From: Gracilariopsis chorda
Lineage: Eukaryota; Rhodophyta; Florideophyceae; Gracilariales; Gracilariaceae
Assembly: GCA_003194525.1 (NCBI GenBank)
Contig: NBIV01000051.1
Location: 124,001-188,000, forward strand
Direction of reading: 5' to 3'
DNA: 64,000 bases
Shown here: piece by piece, positions 43,442 through 54,700 of the stretch
Layout of the letters: each line of letters opens with the position of its first letter
Position numbering within the stretch: the stretch's first letter is position 1
Position numbers and translations under genes: made by a program
The notes under the pieces: generated by a model
The model's database searches: none
Told to the model about the DNA's origin: nothing
What the model saw: only the letters and a program-made list of their open reading frames with translations

Positions 43442-45600
43442 GGCGGTGGGTTGGGTTCCTCGACAACGAGTGCTTCATCCCGTTGACGGGGGTTTCTATC
43501 CGCATAAGCGGGGGTTGCAACGGATGGTTGCGTGGTCTCCCGAATCGGGGCGTGTGAAGCTTGCCGCGCACGCGGGGTCTGTGGTAGGGCGTGGGAAAAG
43601 TCCGTTTTAGCACGGAGGTAGGAAGCCGTCGGGACGGAACGTTTCTCCTCTGGAGTGAGGGCCTCGTAGTTTGCCACCACCTTGGCCATATTTTTCAGTG
43701 AGCAGATACACTGAGGCGAGGTATGGCCATGGGCATAACAAAGGTGGCAAATGAGAGCCAACACTGCGACACGCGGATTATTATTCCGAGTATCGGAGAA
43801 GCGAACCCCAGGGCGGGTGTCAGTCCATCCAGGCCGTTGATAACGGGATTGACCGTTTGAAAACGGGAGTCTTTGGGGTTCGACCCGACTGTTACCACCA
43901 TATAGAACGTGATCTTCTGTTCCCGTATCACGGGTCATCTCCGTCGTCGACGGCAAATCACTGGTGGGTATCGACACACCATCCCCCAGCACTAAATGCA
44001 CCGTATCAAATCCCTGTCCAGGGTTCCTATCCGCAGTGAGAGGGAGTGAGGAAGCTTCGATTTCTAGGAACAATGCCTTGGCGGATTTAGACCGATTGTT
44101 TGGAGTTCTTGCACGAAGTGCATCCCCTTCCGCTCGAGCGTGTTGGACCAGCTCGAGATAGGTGATCCTCCGCTTGTCCTCCCGATAACGGGTAACTAAA
44201 CTCCGGATTGCCGGGTCAAGACCATCGATGAACATGGTACTGTGCTCCCCAGCAGGGTATACGCTACCACATCTGTGGAAAGCCTTGTTAGGGCGCACCG
44301 AGTAATCGGTCTCGTTCTCTCCAGCACGCTGGCGTGTACCTCGCAAAGCGAAGATAGCCTGCTGAATAGCGGTGTTTGTGGCGTAGGAGCGCAGAAGATA
44401 CTGCACAGCCTCCGGCCAACAAGTAACCCCTCCCTCGGAGGCACGAGAAGATCCTCTGACAGAGTTGTATTGGTCCTCTGCCACTCCCCGTAAGAAATAC
44501 GGTAAAACCAAATAGGCGTGTCCCTCATTCATACCGAGGATATCGGCCTCCGCTACAAAGCGGGATAGAAAATCCAGTACTAGGACTGGGTCCTCTCCAG
44601 TCAAATACTGGTTGCGGAGCGAGAGCTGCATTCGCTTAATGCATTCTCGCACCTTTCCCGTACTACAGGGCGTATGTCCAAGTGACGAATCTTCGAGCCG
44701 GTAGTACCGGTATGATAAAAGCTTCCGGTAATCCGAGTTTGTCGGTTTCAATTCCCGGAGACCGGGGTGTCTTCTTCCCTTCTGGCGGGCGCGGATCACA
44801 CCTTCAGTGGCCCATGACCGCTCCGAGGGGGAGGAGTAGCCTCGCTTCTCGTCCTCCGAGTCGGAGTCCGAGGAGCTCGAGCTAACCGAATGGTTTCGGG
44901 ATGAGTCGGACGATGTCGAAGAATCGGAGTCCGAATATTTTCGGTGGTGTTTCCGTAGATGACGGCGTTTCTTCTTCCCAGCAAGCTGGTCGTTGTGCGA
45001 TGCCTCGTTTACTGGATCATCCGGGGATGGTTTTTCCATGAGGACAAACTGCTCTATCGTCTCCAGGCGGGCACCAATCTGATCAAATCGGGCTTCAACT
45101 CCTTCGATGAAGGTGGCGGGTTGTCCCAAACTCTCCAACACGGAGTTGACGTCACACCGTAATATACAGAGTTCCTCGGCAACCTCCTTAACGGGGGTTG
45201 CCAAGACCACCTCTTGGAGCGATTTTAGTTCCCCTACAAGGGTGTCATGGGCGGTCCACAGAGCGCGGACCTGGGATTCCAGGGAAGTACCCTGGGGGGT
45301 GTTATCGCCCATTCCACGGGGGCTTGAAGCCGCGACAGCGGGAGCAGGCTGGGGTGCCTGGGGCACTGCGGCAACAGCCGGAGTCGATGCTGCATTCCCC
45401 TGCGTGGGTGAAAACGAGGGCAAAAGGAGGTTCCGGGGTTCCCGGTCGGGGGTATCTTTCCGCAATGAAGCGGCGCCAGCACGGCTGGAACTTGTCCGTA
45501 TAGGGATACGGGGTACCAACCGAACTTCGGAACTGTCCACGCTGTCGCGGGAGCGACTACGCGTAACCACTGGCTCCGCATCGGAGGGATTTCTAGACAT
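43426..45600 (-). CDS. gag: gag polyprotein of element B2
   Basis: Intact, 724 residues, the same length as the B1 gag and differing by scattered substitutions. ATG at 45600. It has a disordered Pro/Ala-rich N-terminus, a basic block KKKRRHLRKHHRK with a Ser/Asp run after it, the gag core beginning KELKPTNSDYRKLLSYRYYR with DPVLVLDFLSRFVAEADILG, and a CX2CX4HX4C knuckle (CHLCYAHGHTSPQC) near 618-631. It forms the particle in which reverse transcription occurs. Intact gag beside broken pol could still supply capsid to other copies. Confidence 0.92.
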   Translation of the reverse strand: MSRNPSDAEPVVTRSRSRDSVDSSEVRLVPRIPIRTSSSRAGAASLRKDTPDREPRNLLLPSFSPTQGNAASTPAVAAVPQAPQPAPAVAASSPRGMGDNTPQGTSLESQVRALWTAHDTLVGELKSLQEVVLATPVKEVAEELCILRCDVNSVLESLGQPATFIEGVEARFDQIGARLETIEQFVLMEKPSPDDPVNEASHNDQLAGKKKRRHLRKHHRKYSDSDSSTSSDSSRNHSVSSSSSDSDSEDEKRGYSSPSERSWATEGVIRARQKGRRHPGLRELKPTNSDYRKLLSYRYYRLEDSSLGHTPCSTGKVRECIKRMQLSLRNQYLTGEDPVLVLDFLSRFVAEADILGMNEGHAYLVLPYFLRGVAEDQYNSVRGSSRASEGGVTCWPEAVQYLLRSYATNTAIQQAIFALRGTRQRAGENETDYSVRPNKAFHRCGSVYPAGEHSTMFIDGLDPAIRSLVTRYREDKRRITYLELVQHARAEGDALRARTPNNRSKSAKALFLEIEASSLPLTADRNPGQGFDTVHLVLGDGVSIPTSDLPSTTEMTRDTGTEDHVLYGGNSRVEPQRLPFSNGQSRYQRPGWTDTRPGVRFSDTRNNNPRVAVLALICHLCYAHGHTSPQCICSLKNMAKVVANYEALTPEEKRSVPTASYLRAKTDFSHALPQTPRARQASHAPIRETTQPSVATPAYADRNPRQRDEALVVEEPNPPPKAEN

Positions 45601-45682
45601 GAGAAAATACCGTTACGACGGGAAACGATCACGGAACTTCCGGTAAATGAAAACAAACCTCGTAAGAGGGAAAGCAAAAACC

Positions 45683-45702
45683 GATTCTAGGTCTGGAGAC
45701 CA
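45683..45702 (-). other. primer-binding site of element B2
   Basis: Minus-strand TGGTCTCCAGACCTAGAATC, three bases inside the LTR; one change from B1. Confidence 0.85.
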
Positions 45703-45705
45703 CTT

Positions 45706-46516
45706 TGTGGTGCAATGCCCCGAAGGGGAAAAACAGCGAAAGACGTCCGGGATCTTCCTCTCACGAGGTGAACCCAGTTGGGTAGAGCCCTCCTGGAGTT
45801 GTCACGGCGAAGCCGGTTTGTAAGACCAGGGACACCTTTCGCGACTTGCGCAGGGAGGTGAAGGCGAAGAATCGGTATCCGCGTGAGCGGGGTGTGATCC
45901 TCAGTAGAGGTATGTTTCCACGTAAGTGGGGAAGTGTGAGCGGGTGCACACAGGAGGGGCCGTGGGTAGCGGGATGTACTACCCTGAAGGGGGGAAAGGA
46001 GGAGAGTGAAGGGAAAGGAGGAAGAGTGGACGAACGAATACGGCAATGCCGGTGGATAGGACTCCCTATACAGGGCGAAACACCAATATTATTGGAACAA
46101 TTATACTCCCAAGGATGTGCCTCTTTAGATGTGCAAGGGGGTTAGATGTCCCCTGGTTTACGGCGTTTCCCTCCAAGGAGGAGTAGAGCACGCGCGCAAG
46201 CGGTAACAACTAGATCCAATTCCCCAGGTTGGGGTCCCTTGTTGGGGAAGGTTTACTGATGCGACGGCAGTGCGCCGTCGCACTCAGTACTAGCTTCCCA
46301 GAAATGGGTGTGTTAATAGTAAATAAAATCAACTAAAATACTCCACATTTCGTGGCAACATCCACTACTGTGGCCAACCACCAATCGACCCGAAACTGTT
46401 TCCCACGTGTCCACACCCACCATTGTGGGGCGTAGTTCATATACACACTACACAACCGATAATATCGGGAAAACGATCAAGTACCAGGAATCCCTCCCTG
46501 AGGGCGTTGCACTTCA
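45706..46516 (-). repeat. 5' LTR of element B2
   Basis: 811 bp, TG..CA, followed by target duplication AAGAG at 46517-46521. The palindrome-rich composition and central hairpin (near 46260-46284) are shared with the other B LTRs. Confidence 0.93.
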
Positions 46517-46521
46517 AAGAG

Positions 46522-47282
46522 CGAATAACTCCTTTAGTAAGGTATGTAGCCTTTGAGCGTGACGCTCGAGATCGTCCACGATGAAAACTGGAAACTGATG
46601 AATCCGACGAGGAACAACTCGAAAGGATATCAGAATCAGAACCTGACGAATCCGAATGGATACGAATTTCCTTCTTGGACTTACGATGACTTTGTTTAAC
46701 CGAACAGTGAATAGAATCAACCGAGGCATTCTAGTCGGGAATACTTGCGTCCACGGCTTTATCCATACGGATTGTTTCTTCGAGAATATCCAAACGAGAG
46801 TTAATTCGCGTTACTGTTTCACGAACTTATTCGTTTAATACCTGATAACCTTTCATAAACGATTCGGGTGTACCAAGATGTTCCAAAAGGAAATTCACGT
46901 CCTGTCTCAATCGAGGTAGATCAAAAGAGACATCCCGAACCTGGGCGTCGTCAACCTTACGACGTAGGTCGGTAATACTCTGCAAGAGTCCCACATGTGT
47001 CGCAGCAGCAATGTCCGTACGGGACTCAAGCCGAGATAACTCCGTTGCCACGTTGTGACCCGGAACAACCGCAGACGGTGTCTCAACCACGGGTTGGTTA
47101 ACCACAGCGACTTTTCGCAGACCCGAAACAACAGAGGGTGCTCTCCGAACATCCGGAACGACCTCATCAGTAGGTGAATTCTCGACGGTAGAACCGCGCG
47201 AACGCGGTGCAGCAGTCGGAGCAGCGCATGAAGAACCTGCGCGAGAACCCTTCGAGAGTGGTGGCATCTCACAATTTGCCAA
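46522..47282 (-). pseudogene. gag: gag N-terminal part of element C, right of B2
   Basis: Starts at 47282 and is open for 151 codons (VVPDVRRAPSVVSGLRKVAV, then KVDDAQVRDVSFDLPRLRQD and FLLEHLGTPESFMKGYQVLN), closely matching D gag. After a stop at 46827, shifted frames keep SVKQSHRKSKKE and a Ser/Asp run until B2 begins. The downstream continuation is at 35198 and leftwards. The lesions pre-date or are independent of the B2 insertion. Confidence 0.8.
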
Positions 47283-47495
47283 CGAATCCAGTCAAAATAC
47301 TGAAGAGCTCGATCAAGAGATATCCGCTGAACGGAACAGACAAACAAACAAAACAAAGCAAACCTAAATTGTGATCACTTGACAACGATACGACGATCCA
47401 ACTGATAACCAGGTCTTCACTTTCCACTTGAGTCTTCCTCGCAGGAAACAAACCAGAAATGGTATCTGCTTGAACAAAATTAATCAAGGTTAAAC

Positions 47496-47515
47496 CATTC
47501 TAGTTCGGGAGACCA
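47496..47515 (-). other. primer-binding site of element C
   Basis: Minus-strand TGGTCTCCCGAACTAGAATG, 18 of 20 bases as in A and B1, two bases inside the LTR. Confidence 0.8.
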
Positions 47516-47517
47516 CT

Positions 47518-48428
47518 TGTAATGCAAAACCCGGGAATGGGTGACACTCAAGGATGTCTCAGTCCCTGCCCTCTTGTGAGGTAGACGCAGCAGTTGAGCC
47601 CTCCGCCTACCCAGGTGTCGGGTGTAAGACCGAGAGTAGTTCGGAAATACCACGGAGGTAAAGAAAAACGGTAAAACCGGGAAACGGTGGAACAAGCGTA
47701 CGGTGGACCAGTGCAAACCCAGAAAAGAGGGCTATCCAAAGAAAGAACGGAACCATCCGACGGGTCGTGTGGACAGCGGGAACAGACCCGACTCTGGGTG
47801 CAAAAGCAACAAGAAACAACAAAATATTACCCAATACACGGCCAATATCTGTAACACAGAGGAAATAGAAGTCTCACGACAATTAGTGAACACAGTATAT
47901 CTGTAGTCGTACCGAGCGGGTAGATAGTACAAACCGATTGCAGTGAACCTCCGGGTGGAGTAGTGCACGCTGCAAAGGCAATAAAATCCAAAGCCGGATT
48001 CTTCAGGTCAAACTGAACACTTACGTGCGACCAAAGATTCGGGTTGACTTTACTTAGTGCTTGCGACAGTGAGGTCGCGCTCACCTAAGTAGGTACATTA
48101 CAGAAATAAACAGTAATAGTTAAGGAAAATAGTGCACACTTCCTCAGGTTCACAGATGTGGCTAGACCAGTGTCAGGCATACTGAGGGGTCGTCCCAAGT
48201 AAAACATAACATCACAGCATGGCGCTGTAGCACACGCGCACACGCATCCATCATTCTACAATCCAATCTAGGTTCCTACCTTACTAGGTGAACTTGCACA
48301 CACTAAACCATCCACTTGGTGCCACTCCACATGAGTCCCACTCATATAACATAGAGCCATTGCGGCAACCACGCCATAATTCTATGAGTCGCATCCGCGC
48401 AGATGTTACGCAAACGCGTTGCTCCACA
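47518..48428 (-). repeat. 5' LTR of element C (911 bp)
   Basis: TG..CA; counterpart of 31920-32832. It follows the primer site on the plus-strand map, so it is the 5' LTR of a minus element. Confidence 0.88.
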
Positions 48429-48764
48429 CCAAGTGCTAACTTCCCTAAAGGGTTAATAGCGGCAGAGGCCGTATTCAGGACTTAAAGGTAGCTCGTCTTG
48501 TGTTCAACTCTCCTTTAAGGGTAATGAAATCAAGAGGTCTTATTCAGAACTTTAGAATTCCTAGGTCGCCATCTGTACTCGTAGTTAAAATTTGAAGGCC
48601 ATTACGCGGAGCGCGCAGTAACTGCGATGAGTGGCCACTAGAATCTTCAGGTGATCGGTTCAGACCACAAGCCAGGAACAAAGGTTCTTAAACGACACGG
48701 TGGCTTCCTAGAAGCTTCCAGTGCGCACGGTCTATCGCAACTCCGGATGCGGGGGGTACGTTGC
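48429..48764. other. intergenic, nothing recognised
   Basis: Between element C and the tandem repeat. It contains no continuation of element D and no coding motif. Confidence 0.5.
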
Positions 48765-48879
48765 GACAACCAAGTAGTGGGGAAAGGAGGGGGTGTGCGG
48801 CGGCGCAGATCAGCAACCAAGTAATATGTGTGTGAGGGTGGGGGAGTGGCGGTGGCTGTGGCGACAGCAACAAGTAGTT
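48765..48879 (+). repeat. degenerate tandem repeat, left part
   Basis: About 45-53-bp units starting CAGCAACCAAGTARTATGTG with a purine-rich second half. The array is interrupted by element E and continues at 59472. Confidence 0.7.
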
Positions 48880-49409
48880 TGTAGTACAATAGCTCTAAGG
48901 TCAGACGGCTGGAAAAATGGAGTTCCAAAGAGGTGGACGAAGGACCTGAGCACCACTGGCTCGTGTCCATATTAGCGACGTGGGTCGGAGATAATTTTGA
49001 TCTGAGGTGTGACCTCCGCTAGACCAGGCACTGCAGCATATTGCACGGTAGAATAGTGTAGTATTTTATTTAATTTTTTAGTAGTAGTTACCAGTGGTCT
49101 AGAGCGTCTCGCCGACTATGTTAGTTGGCTCGAGTGCCGCCGGCCACTGAGGAGTAAAGGCAAGCACCACCTCCGTCTTCTAGTCGCCCCCGATCTTCCA
49201 GCGGACACAGGCTTCCAAGCCATCGTTACGAGTGCGCCTGACCTGTAGGGACGTCAGATAACGCCTGCCCATTGCGCCTGCACGTCAGACGGTGCCCAGG
49301 ACGCAACTAGACCCCAGTGGACTGTCAGCCTAGTGGCTGTTGCTGTGCCGCCACTACCCCTAGTAGCTACTACTTCGCTACTTGCCCTTGGAACTGGTAT
49401 TCTACTCCA
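48880..49409 (+). repeat. 5' LTR of element E (530 bp)
   Basis: TGTAGTACAATAG..TTCTACTCCA. It aligns end to end with 58942-59471. AT-rich TATTTTATTTAATTTTTTAG near 49069-49083 is a candidate promoter or poly(A) region. Confidence 0.93.
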
Positions 49410-49411
49410 TC

Positions 49412-49431
49412 TGATCTTCCGACCTAGAAGC
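49412..49431 (+). other. primer-binding site of element E
   Basis: TGATCTTCCGACCTAGAAGC, 17 of 20 bases matching the shared site of A-D, two bases inside the LTR. Confidence 0.75.
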
Positions 49432-49535
49432 CTACGAATACGCCCGTTTGGAATCTCAAGACCGAACGAAATGGAACAGAACTTGTACCATTGGACTACT
49501 TGTCGTGGTTTCTGACGTGAAAGCAACCCTGACCT

Positions 49536-51708
49536 TATGGATAACCAACCCCACAACAGGCGCCCAACAAGGAACCCCAGCACCCGTCGTGGCCGCTTCG
49601 GACACTCCTGCACCGGTACCCGCCCGAAGGGACAGTGCAAGTGACCATAGGAGCACGCGCAGACATTCCGGTGGACGTAAGATTCACCCAGTAGAAAACC
49701 CCGAACGACTCATCCGGGAGTCGCCATTGGTCGCTCGTCTTCGCGAGAGGGTCGAACAGTTGACCCAGTCGGTAGAACACAGGAATATTGCACTACAGCA
49801 TCAGGACCCAGTCGCGCTCGCCCCCAATGCCCAAATGGTGGACGAGGTTGCCGCTCTCTTATGGCTGCAACGTTCTTGGTGTGAAGACCAAGTGGAGCAA
49901 TTCCTACAGGGCCAGTTGGATAGGGCAATTCACGCCCGCCTCTCCGTGTTGGCTGACCGACTAATTCCTCAGGTCACTCACTAAGATTTCCTAGTGGAGT
50001 CAGTCCCTACGACCATCCAGGGGGAAATCACACGCCATGTAGGCCAACTCGACAGCTCTAGAGCTGTTTCTCAAAGTAGACCGTCGGTTTTCCATCGGTC
50101 AGACCATACCGGACCCCAAAGAGCAGGTACAGGATTAGCCCCTCACCTGGGAAACCATCAGTAACGTCCATTGGACCATCCACGGCCTGTGGTAGAGATA
50201 CCTCAGAGGCAGAGAGGCCGCGCGGGAGATGAGCCCAATGGTCAATACGAGATTCAGCATGCCACGGAATATCATCGTGTCAGTGAAGAGCCTGTCCCGA
50301 GGGACTATGGAAGTGCGGAAGACCAGAGGAAAAAGAAGAGAAACCGAAGGTCAAAGAGGTCGAGCTGTCGGAAGAGAGACCACTCGAACTCCAGTGATGA
50401 CGACCATTCGGACTCCTCCAGCACCTCTGATACGATGTGGATGAGGCAGACGTCCGGCGCCTCAGACCATTGGCCACGACTAATGAGCTATTCCAGAAGG
50501 TCTTGGACGTAGACACGTACCGCCTCTTGGATCGGTCCAAGCGGTACATCTCATCTGTCGCCAAGAATACTGCTAGGTGGGCCAAGAGGATGCAAGTGAC
50601 CATCCAAGACAAGTTTTCTGGGATGGATCCCATTACAGTCCTCAGGTTCTTGAGTTAGTTCCAAGTGGCCTGTGACCAGAACGGTATCCATGAAGGAGCT
50701 GCAGTGTAATTATTTCAGTTCTTCCTCAGTGGTAAAGCATAAAACCATGTGGTTGCCAAGATATCTGGCTCGGCCAATACGGTGGATGCCCAGGACAGGG
50801 AGCTCTTAAGAACTTATCATGAGGTCGTTCATTATTTATTGGAAGTCTATGCCTCCGATGACCACATAATAGATGCCTATCAGGACGTCATTGGATACCA
50901 TCAGCCTTCCAAAGTGACCAAAATTGACTTCGCTGACCAACTTTGGACAGGTGTCTGCCGTTGCGGAAACGTTTAATCTGAAGGTGGGCTTAAGCAATAC
51001 TTTATCGCAGGTCTGTTACCAGCCATACGGACCCACGTCCGTAACCACTACACCGCCCATCCGGACCTTTCGTTACGTCAGCTGATGACCTTCGCCGAAG
51101 GATACGGGAAGATCTATAAAACCTCCCGCCGTGCGAGTGATGTGGATACCAGGGGACGCGCCAGACCCCTGGCGAAGGGAGGAAGTACCCATCTGGTCGA
51201 GTCGCACATTGGTACAGACTCAGCCCATGGACACTCTGAAATTGCGGACGCACTCGCAGTCAGCTTCTCTTCGGCCCCATCTGGTGCACCATCGGTTCTG
51301 ACCTCAGAGACGACCACAATATCCGCTCCGGCTACTCCCAGATTGTCTCCTGTGGTTCCGCGAAGAAATATCTTTACCAAGTCCAATCAACCGTGTTTCA
51401 TTTGCCTGTCCATGGCCCGTCCATGTGACTGCGTCAAATGTATGCCTGAGGACATCTGTAAGGCCGTCATGGCCCGTAGAGAGGAGATCTATCTGGTGCC
51501 CCGCGCGGAAGGCTATTACCGAAGGCCAACTAGCGAGAGGACCACAGAGATTCCGGGGAGTTCAAAGTACGTAACACCCCTTACGACCGCCGTGCAGCAA
51601 CCTCAGGCCAATATGCTGGACGAGCCTGCCAATGCAGTTGAGCACCCTGACCATCAGAACCATCCCGTGGCACTGGAGCCACAGGAAAACGACCGGAGGG
51701 ACGCATAG
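49536..51708 (+). pseudogene. gag: gag of element E (broken)
   Basis: The start by comparison with A is ATG 49536 (MDNQPHNRR), after which one base shift leads into the long frame to 49984. There ENPERLIRESPLVARLRERV parallels the A gag. TAA at 49982, then shifted frames at 50171-50512 (basic block and Ser/Asp run) and 50437-50658 (DEADVRRLRPLATTNELFQK, then DPITVLRFLS). Further frames are 50749-50976 and 51085-51708, with a degraded knuckle CFICLSMARPCDC that lacks the His. Confident as family, inactive as protein. Confidence 0.8.
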
Positions 51709-51747
51709 AAGGGTGCAGATCAGAAGCCAAAAAAGAAGAAGAAGAAA

Positions 51748-54700
51748 TTGGAACCAGAGGACGGAAATTATCGGGACTACAGTCAGGTGTACGCGGTAGA
51801 CCAGTGGGCAGCCCTTGGGGACACAGTATGTGTCCTACGGAAGGAGAATTTTAAAGTACAAGGGACTCTTGGACTGCAAACGAACACCACGCGGACTTTC
51901 AATGGCGTGTTGGGAACGGGTGCAGGCCCAAACCTCGTACATCCTAAGGTTTTACCGTTAGGCTGGGAGAGGATGCTGCAGGAAAGGAAGTCGCCAATGG
52001 TGACAGACGCGTCGCGCCGACCAATGGATATCCACGGGGTCGTCCCGCTTTACATCAAATTGGGTCACCTGAAGGTTAGGACTTGGTTTTTTGTAAGTAC
52101 GAAACTATGGCCAGAAGGTATCTTAAGGGCGAGTTTCATTGATAGATATGAAAAATCTATCTATCCTGGCCAAAGGAAAGTTGCATTCCATCTAGGACCT
52201 CCATTGGCCATTATTGAGCACGCCCCGGACCCCAAGCCACCCCCTCAAGACCGAGGTTCCCCAAACGGACGGTATCCAATAAGGTACGCTTGGCCAAGGC
52301 GATAGTAATACCGCTGATGTCCCAAGTGGCGGCCGCTGCAGTGTGTGAGTTCTCAGGTCTTTTGTCGTTGCAGAATCACCCCAAGCTTGTCACGAAGCAT
52401 TTATCATTGATGGCCAATGGAGTGATGAATGTTGTGCCCAATAGGCCATTCGCGGTTACGATGAGCAATTTCCGCGATAAACTCACCAGGCTGCCGAAAG
52501 TTACGGTAGTTTGCATTACCCTACCTGCCCCTGTGGCCATCATGGAGGTTCAGCTCTGAAACCTGCCGTCGAACAGCGAATCAGTGGCCAATTGGGAGAA
52601 CGAAGTTAACTTCGGTGAGGATTTCGAGCACTATAGAAAAGAGGTCATTGACCTCCTGAAGGACTTTGCCGGAATGCAGAGTGGCAAGCTAGAACAGATA
52701 GATGCGACGAAACACCGCATCGACCTCAAGGATTGAGCCATGCCGCAGTACCAGCACCCTTATATAAAAGGCCTGAAAGGAAGAGAAATAGTAGCAAAAG
52801 AGATGGGGAAGATGCAAACCACCAGAGTAATTGAACGTGCCCCACCTAATGAGGCCGAATGGGCAAGCCCTTTTGTCCGTGTGGCCAAGAAAGATGGGAC
52901 TGTACGGTTTTGCATTGATTACCGTAAGCTCAATGCTTTGATCAAACGGGACACCTATCGTATTCCGAGGATGGATGAATTTCTTGATTCCCTGAGGGAT
53001 GCGCAAGTTTTTACAACATTGGACGCAAACTGCGGTTACTGGCAAGTACCAATGTACGATAGGGCTAAGGCGTTGAATACCTCTACCACCCACGAGGGAC
53101 TCTTCCGATTCACGCGGATGCCCTTCGGACTGACGAACGCGCCGGTGGCCCTCCAGCGGGCAATGGATATCATACTATCCAGGGTCAAATGGAAGGTTTC
53201 CCTGGTCTATTTGGATGACGTAATCGTCTTTGCGAGGTCCGTTGGTGAACACTTCACTCATGTGAAGGCTTACCTAGGGTTACTCTAGCAGGGTGTCACC
53301 CTAAAGCTGAGGAAATATTTCTTCTTCCAGACCTCTGTGAACTATCTTGGACATGTGGTCTTACCCGGTAAGCTCCAGGTAGCAAAAACTAAGACGGAGG
53401 CTATAAGAGATGCGAAACTCCCGAGAACCCACACGGCACTGCGATACTTTTTAGGTTTATGCAATGCGTACCGAAGGTTTGTGCGTGGGTTCGCGAAGAT
53501 TGCGTCGCCACTGAGTGAGATGCTCAAAAAAGGGACCCCTTCGGAATTTGATGACCTAACGGATGAGCAGTTCGAAGCCTACCAGAGCCGCAACGACCAT
53601 TTGGTAAACCCTCCAATCTTGGCCTTGCACAGGGGCAAACAAACTGTACATCCTGGATACGGATGCCTCGGCAACCCAGGTTGGATGCGCGCTGCTCCAC
53701 GAGCAGGATTCTCCGAAGGACTATCGACCAATTGGATACTGGAGCCGTTCGTTAACAAAGGCTGAAAGGGACTACAGCACGTTAGGACGGGAATGCTTGG
53801 CCATTTTCTGGTCAGTTTTACACCTGCGGCCTTACCTGGAGGGTACTCGGTTTACCACTAGGACAGATCACAGTGCCCTCCGATGGCTTCTGAAAATGAC
53901 CAATGCGTCATCCTGTTTGGCCCGCTGGAGACTCCTGTTGGCGGATTTTGAGTACGAGGTTACCTATAGGCCGGGCTTAAAGCACCAAGCCGCTGATGCG
54001 TTATCTCGTATCCTGACCGATGGCACGGATCAAACCCCATTGGAGGATGAGATTCCCACCCTATGGGAAGGTCCACAGGATGCAGAGGTTGATCTGGAAA
54101 TGGGTGAACTGGTAGGAGAAGTTACCACTAACCAAGGGAAGGGAGAAGAACCTAAGGTCATGTTTTGCACTATTGACTGGGAGGACCCATCCTTGGAAGT
54201 CGACGTGGCCGAGACGGAAATAGGAAACCTCACCGCCATATTCCTCGAGGAATTCCTCGCGGCCTAGAAGGGTGATGAACAGTGTGTCCAGGGGGGGAAT
54301 GTAGTTGGGATCCCTGGGTTCCTGTTCGATTATGACCGTCACGGAATAATTTGCCGCCGCTCTCCACTTGATGGGGCAGTACAGCGCGTTGTTCCAAGGG
54401 CTCTTCAGACAAGAATCCTATATCTGGATCATTACCCTTGGCTTTCTGGCCACCCAGGCGGTACGAGAATGTATCAGACCTTAAGGAGATTCTTCTATTG
54501 GCCACTTATGGCCGACGATATAATGGAGACCACACGGAGATGCGCAGCATGTGCGAGGATTTGGGGAACACGAGCACTGCACCAGGGGAAGCTGAAATTA
54601 TTCCCTGCGGCAGGACCTTTTGGAATTCGTTGCTATGGACATCCTAGGGCCTTTCCCTAAATCGACCCATGGGCACTCCTTCATCTTGGTTATTACCGAC

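Larger units (their letters stand above)
35199..46516 (-). mobile_element. Ty3/gypsy chromovirus element B2, full length
   Basis: 11,318 bp with 810- and 811-bp LTRs and a perfect target duplication AAGAG (35194-35198, 46517-46521). The order on the minus strand is LTR, primer site, intact gag, -1 pol ending in a chromodomain, antisense ORF, polypurine tract, LTR. It is inserted in the gag of element C. Lesions in pol are a TAG near 42707, a frameshift near 42413 and a TAG at 40152-40154. It serves as the reference copy for B1. Confidence 0.95.
31920..48428 (-). mobile_element. Ty3/gypsy element C without pol, split by element B2
   Basis: LTRs of about 912 bp at 31920-32832 and 47518-48428 in the same orientation. 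A polypurine tract adjoins the left one and a primer site the right one, so it reads leftwards. Removing B2 and one copy of AAGAG leaves about 3.4 kb of interior: gag N-terminal part (47282-46522), gag middle (35198 to about 34900), then decayed DNA and an antisense ORF. No RT or integrase motif is visible. It is therefore a deletion derivative that would depend on other elements. The flanks (TTACC left, CCAAG right) do not form a target duplication, so a rearrangement at one end is likely. Confidence 0.75.

Noticed and set aside
31915-48433. Element C as a simple insertion into element D
   Set aside because: The flanks TTACC and CCAAG do not match and no D sequence resumes after 48428.
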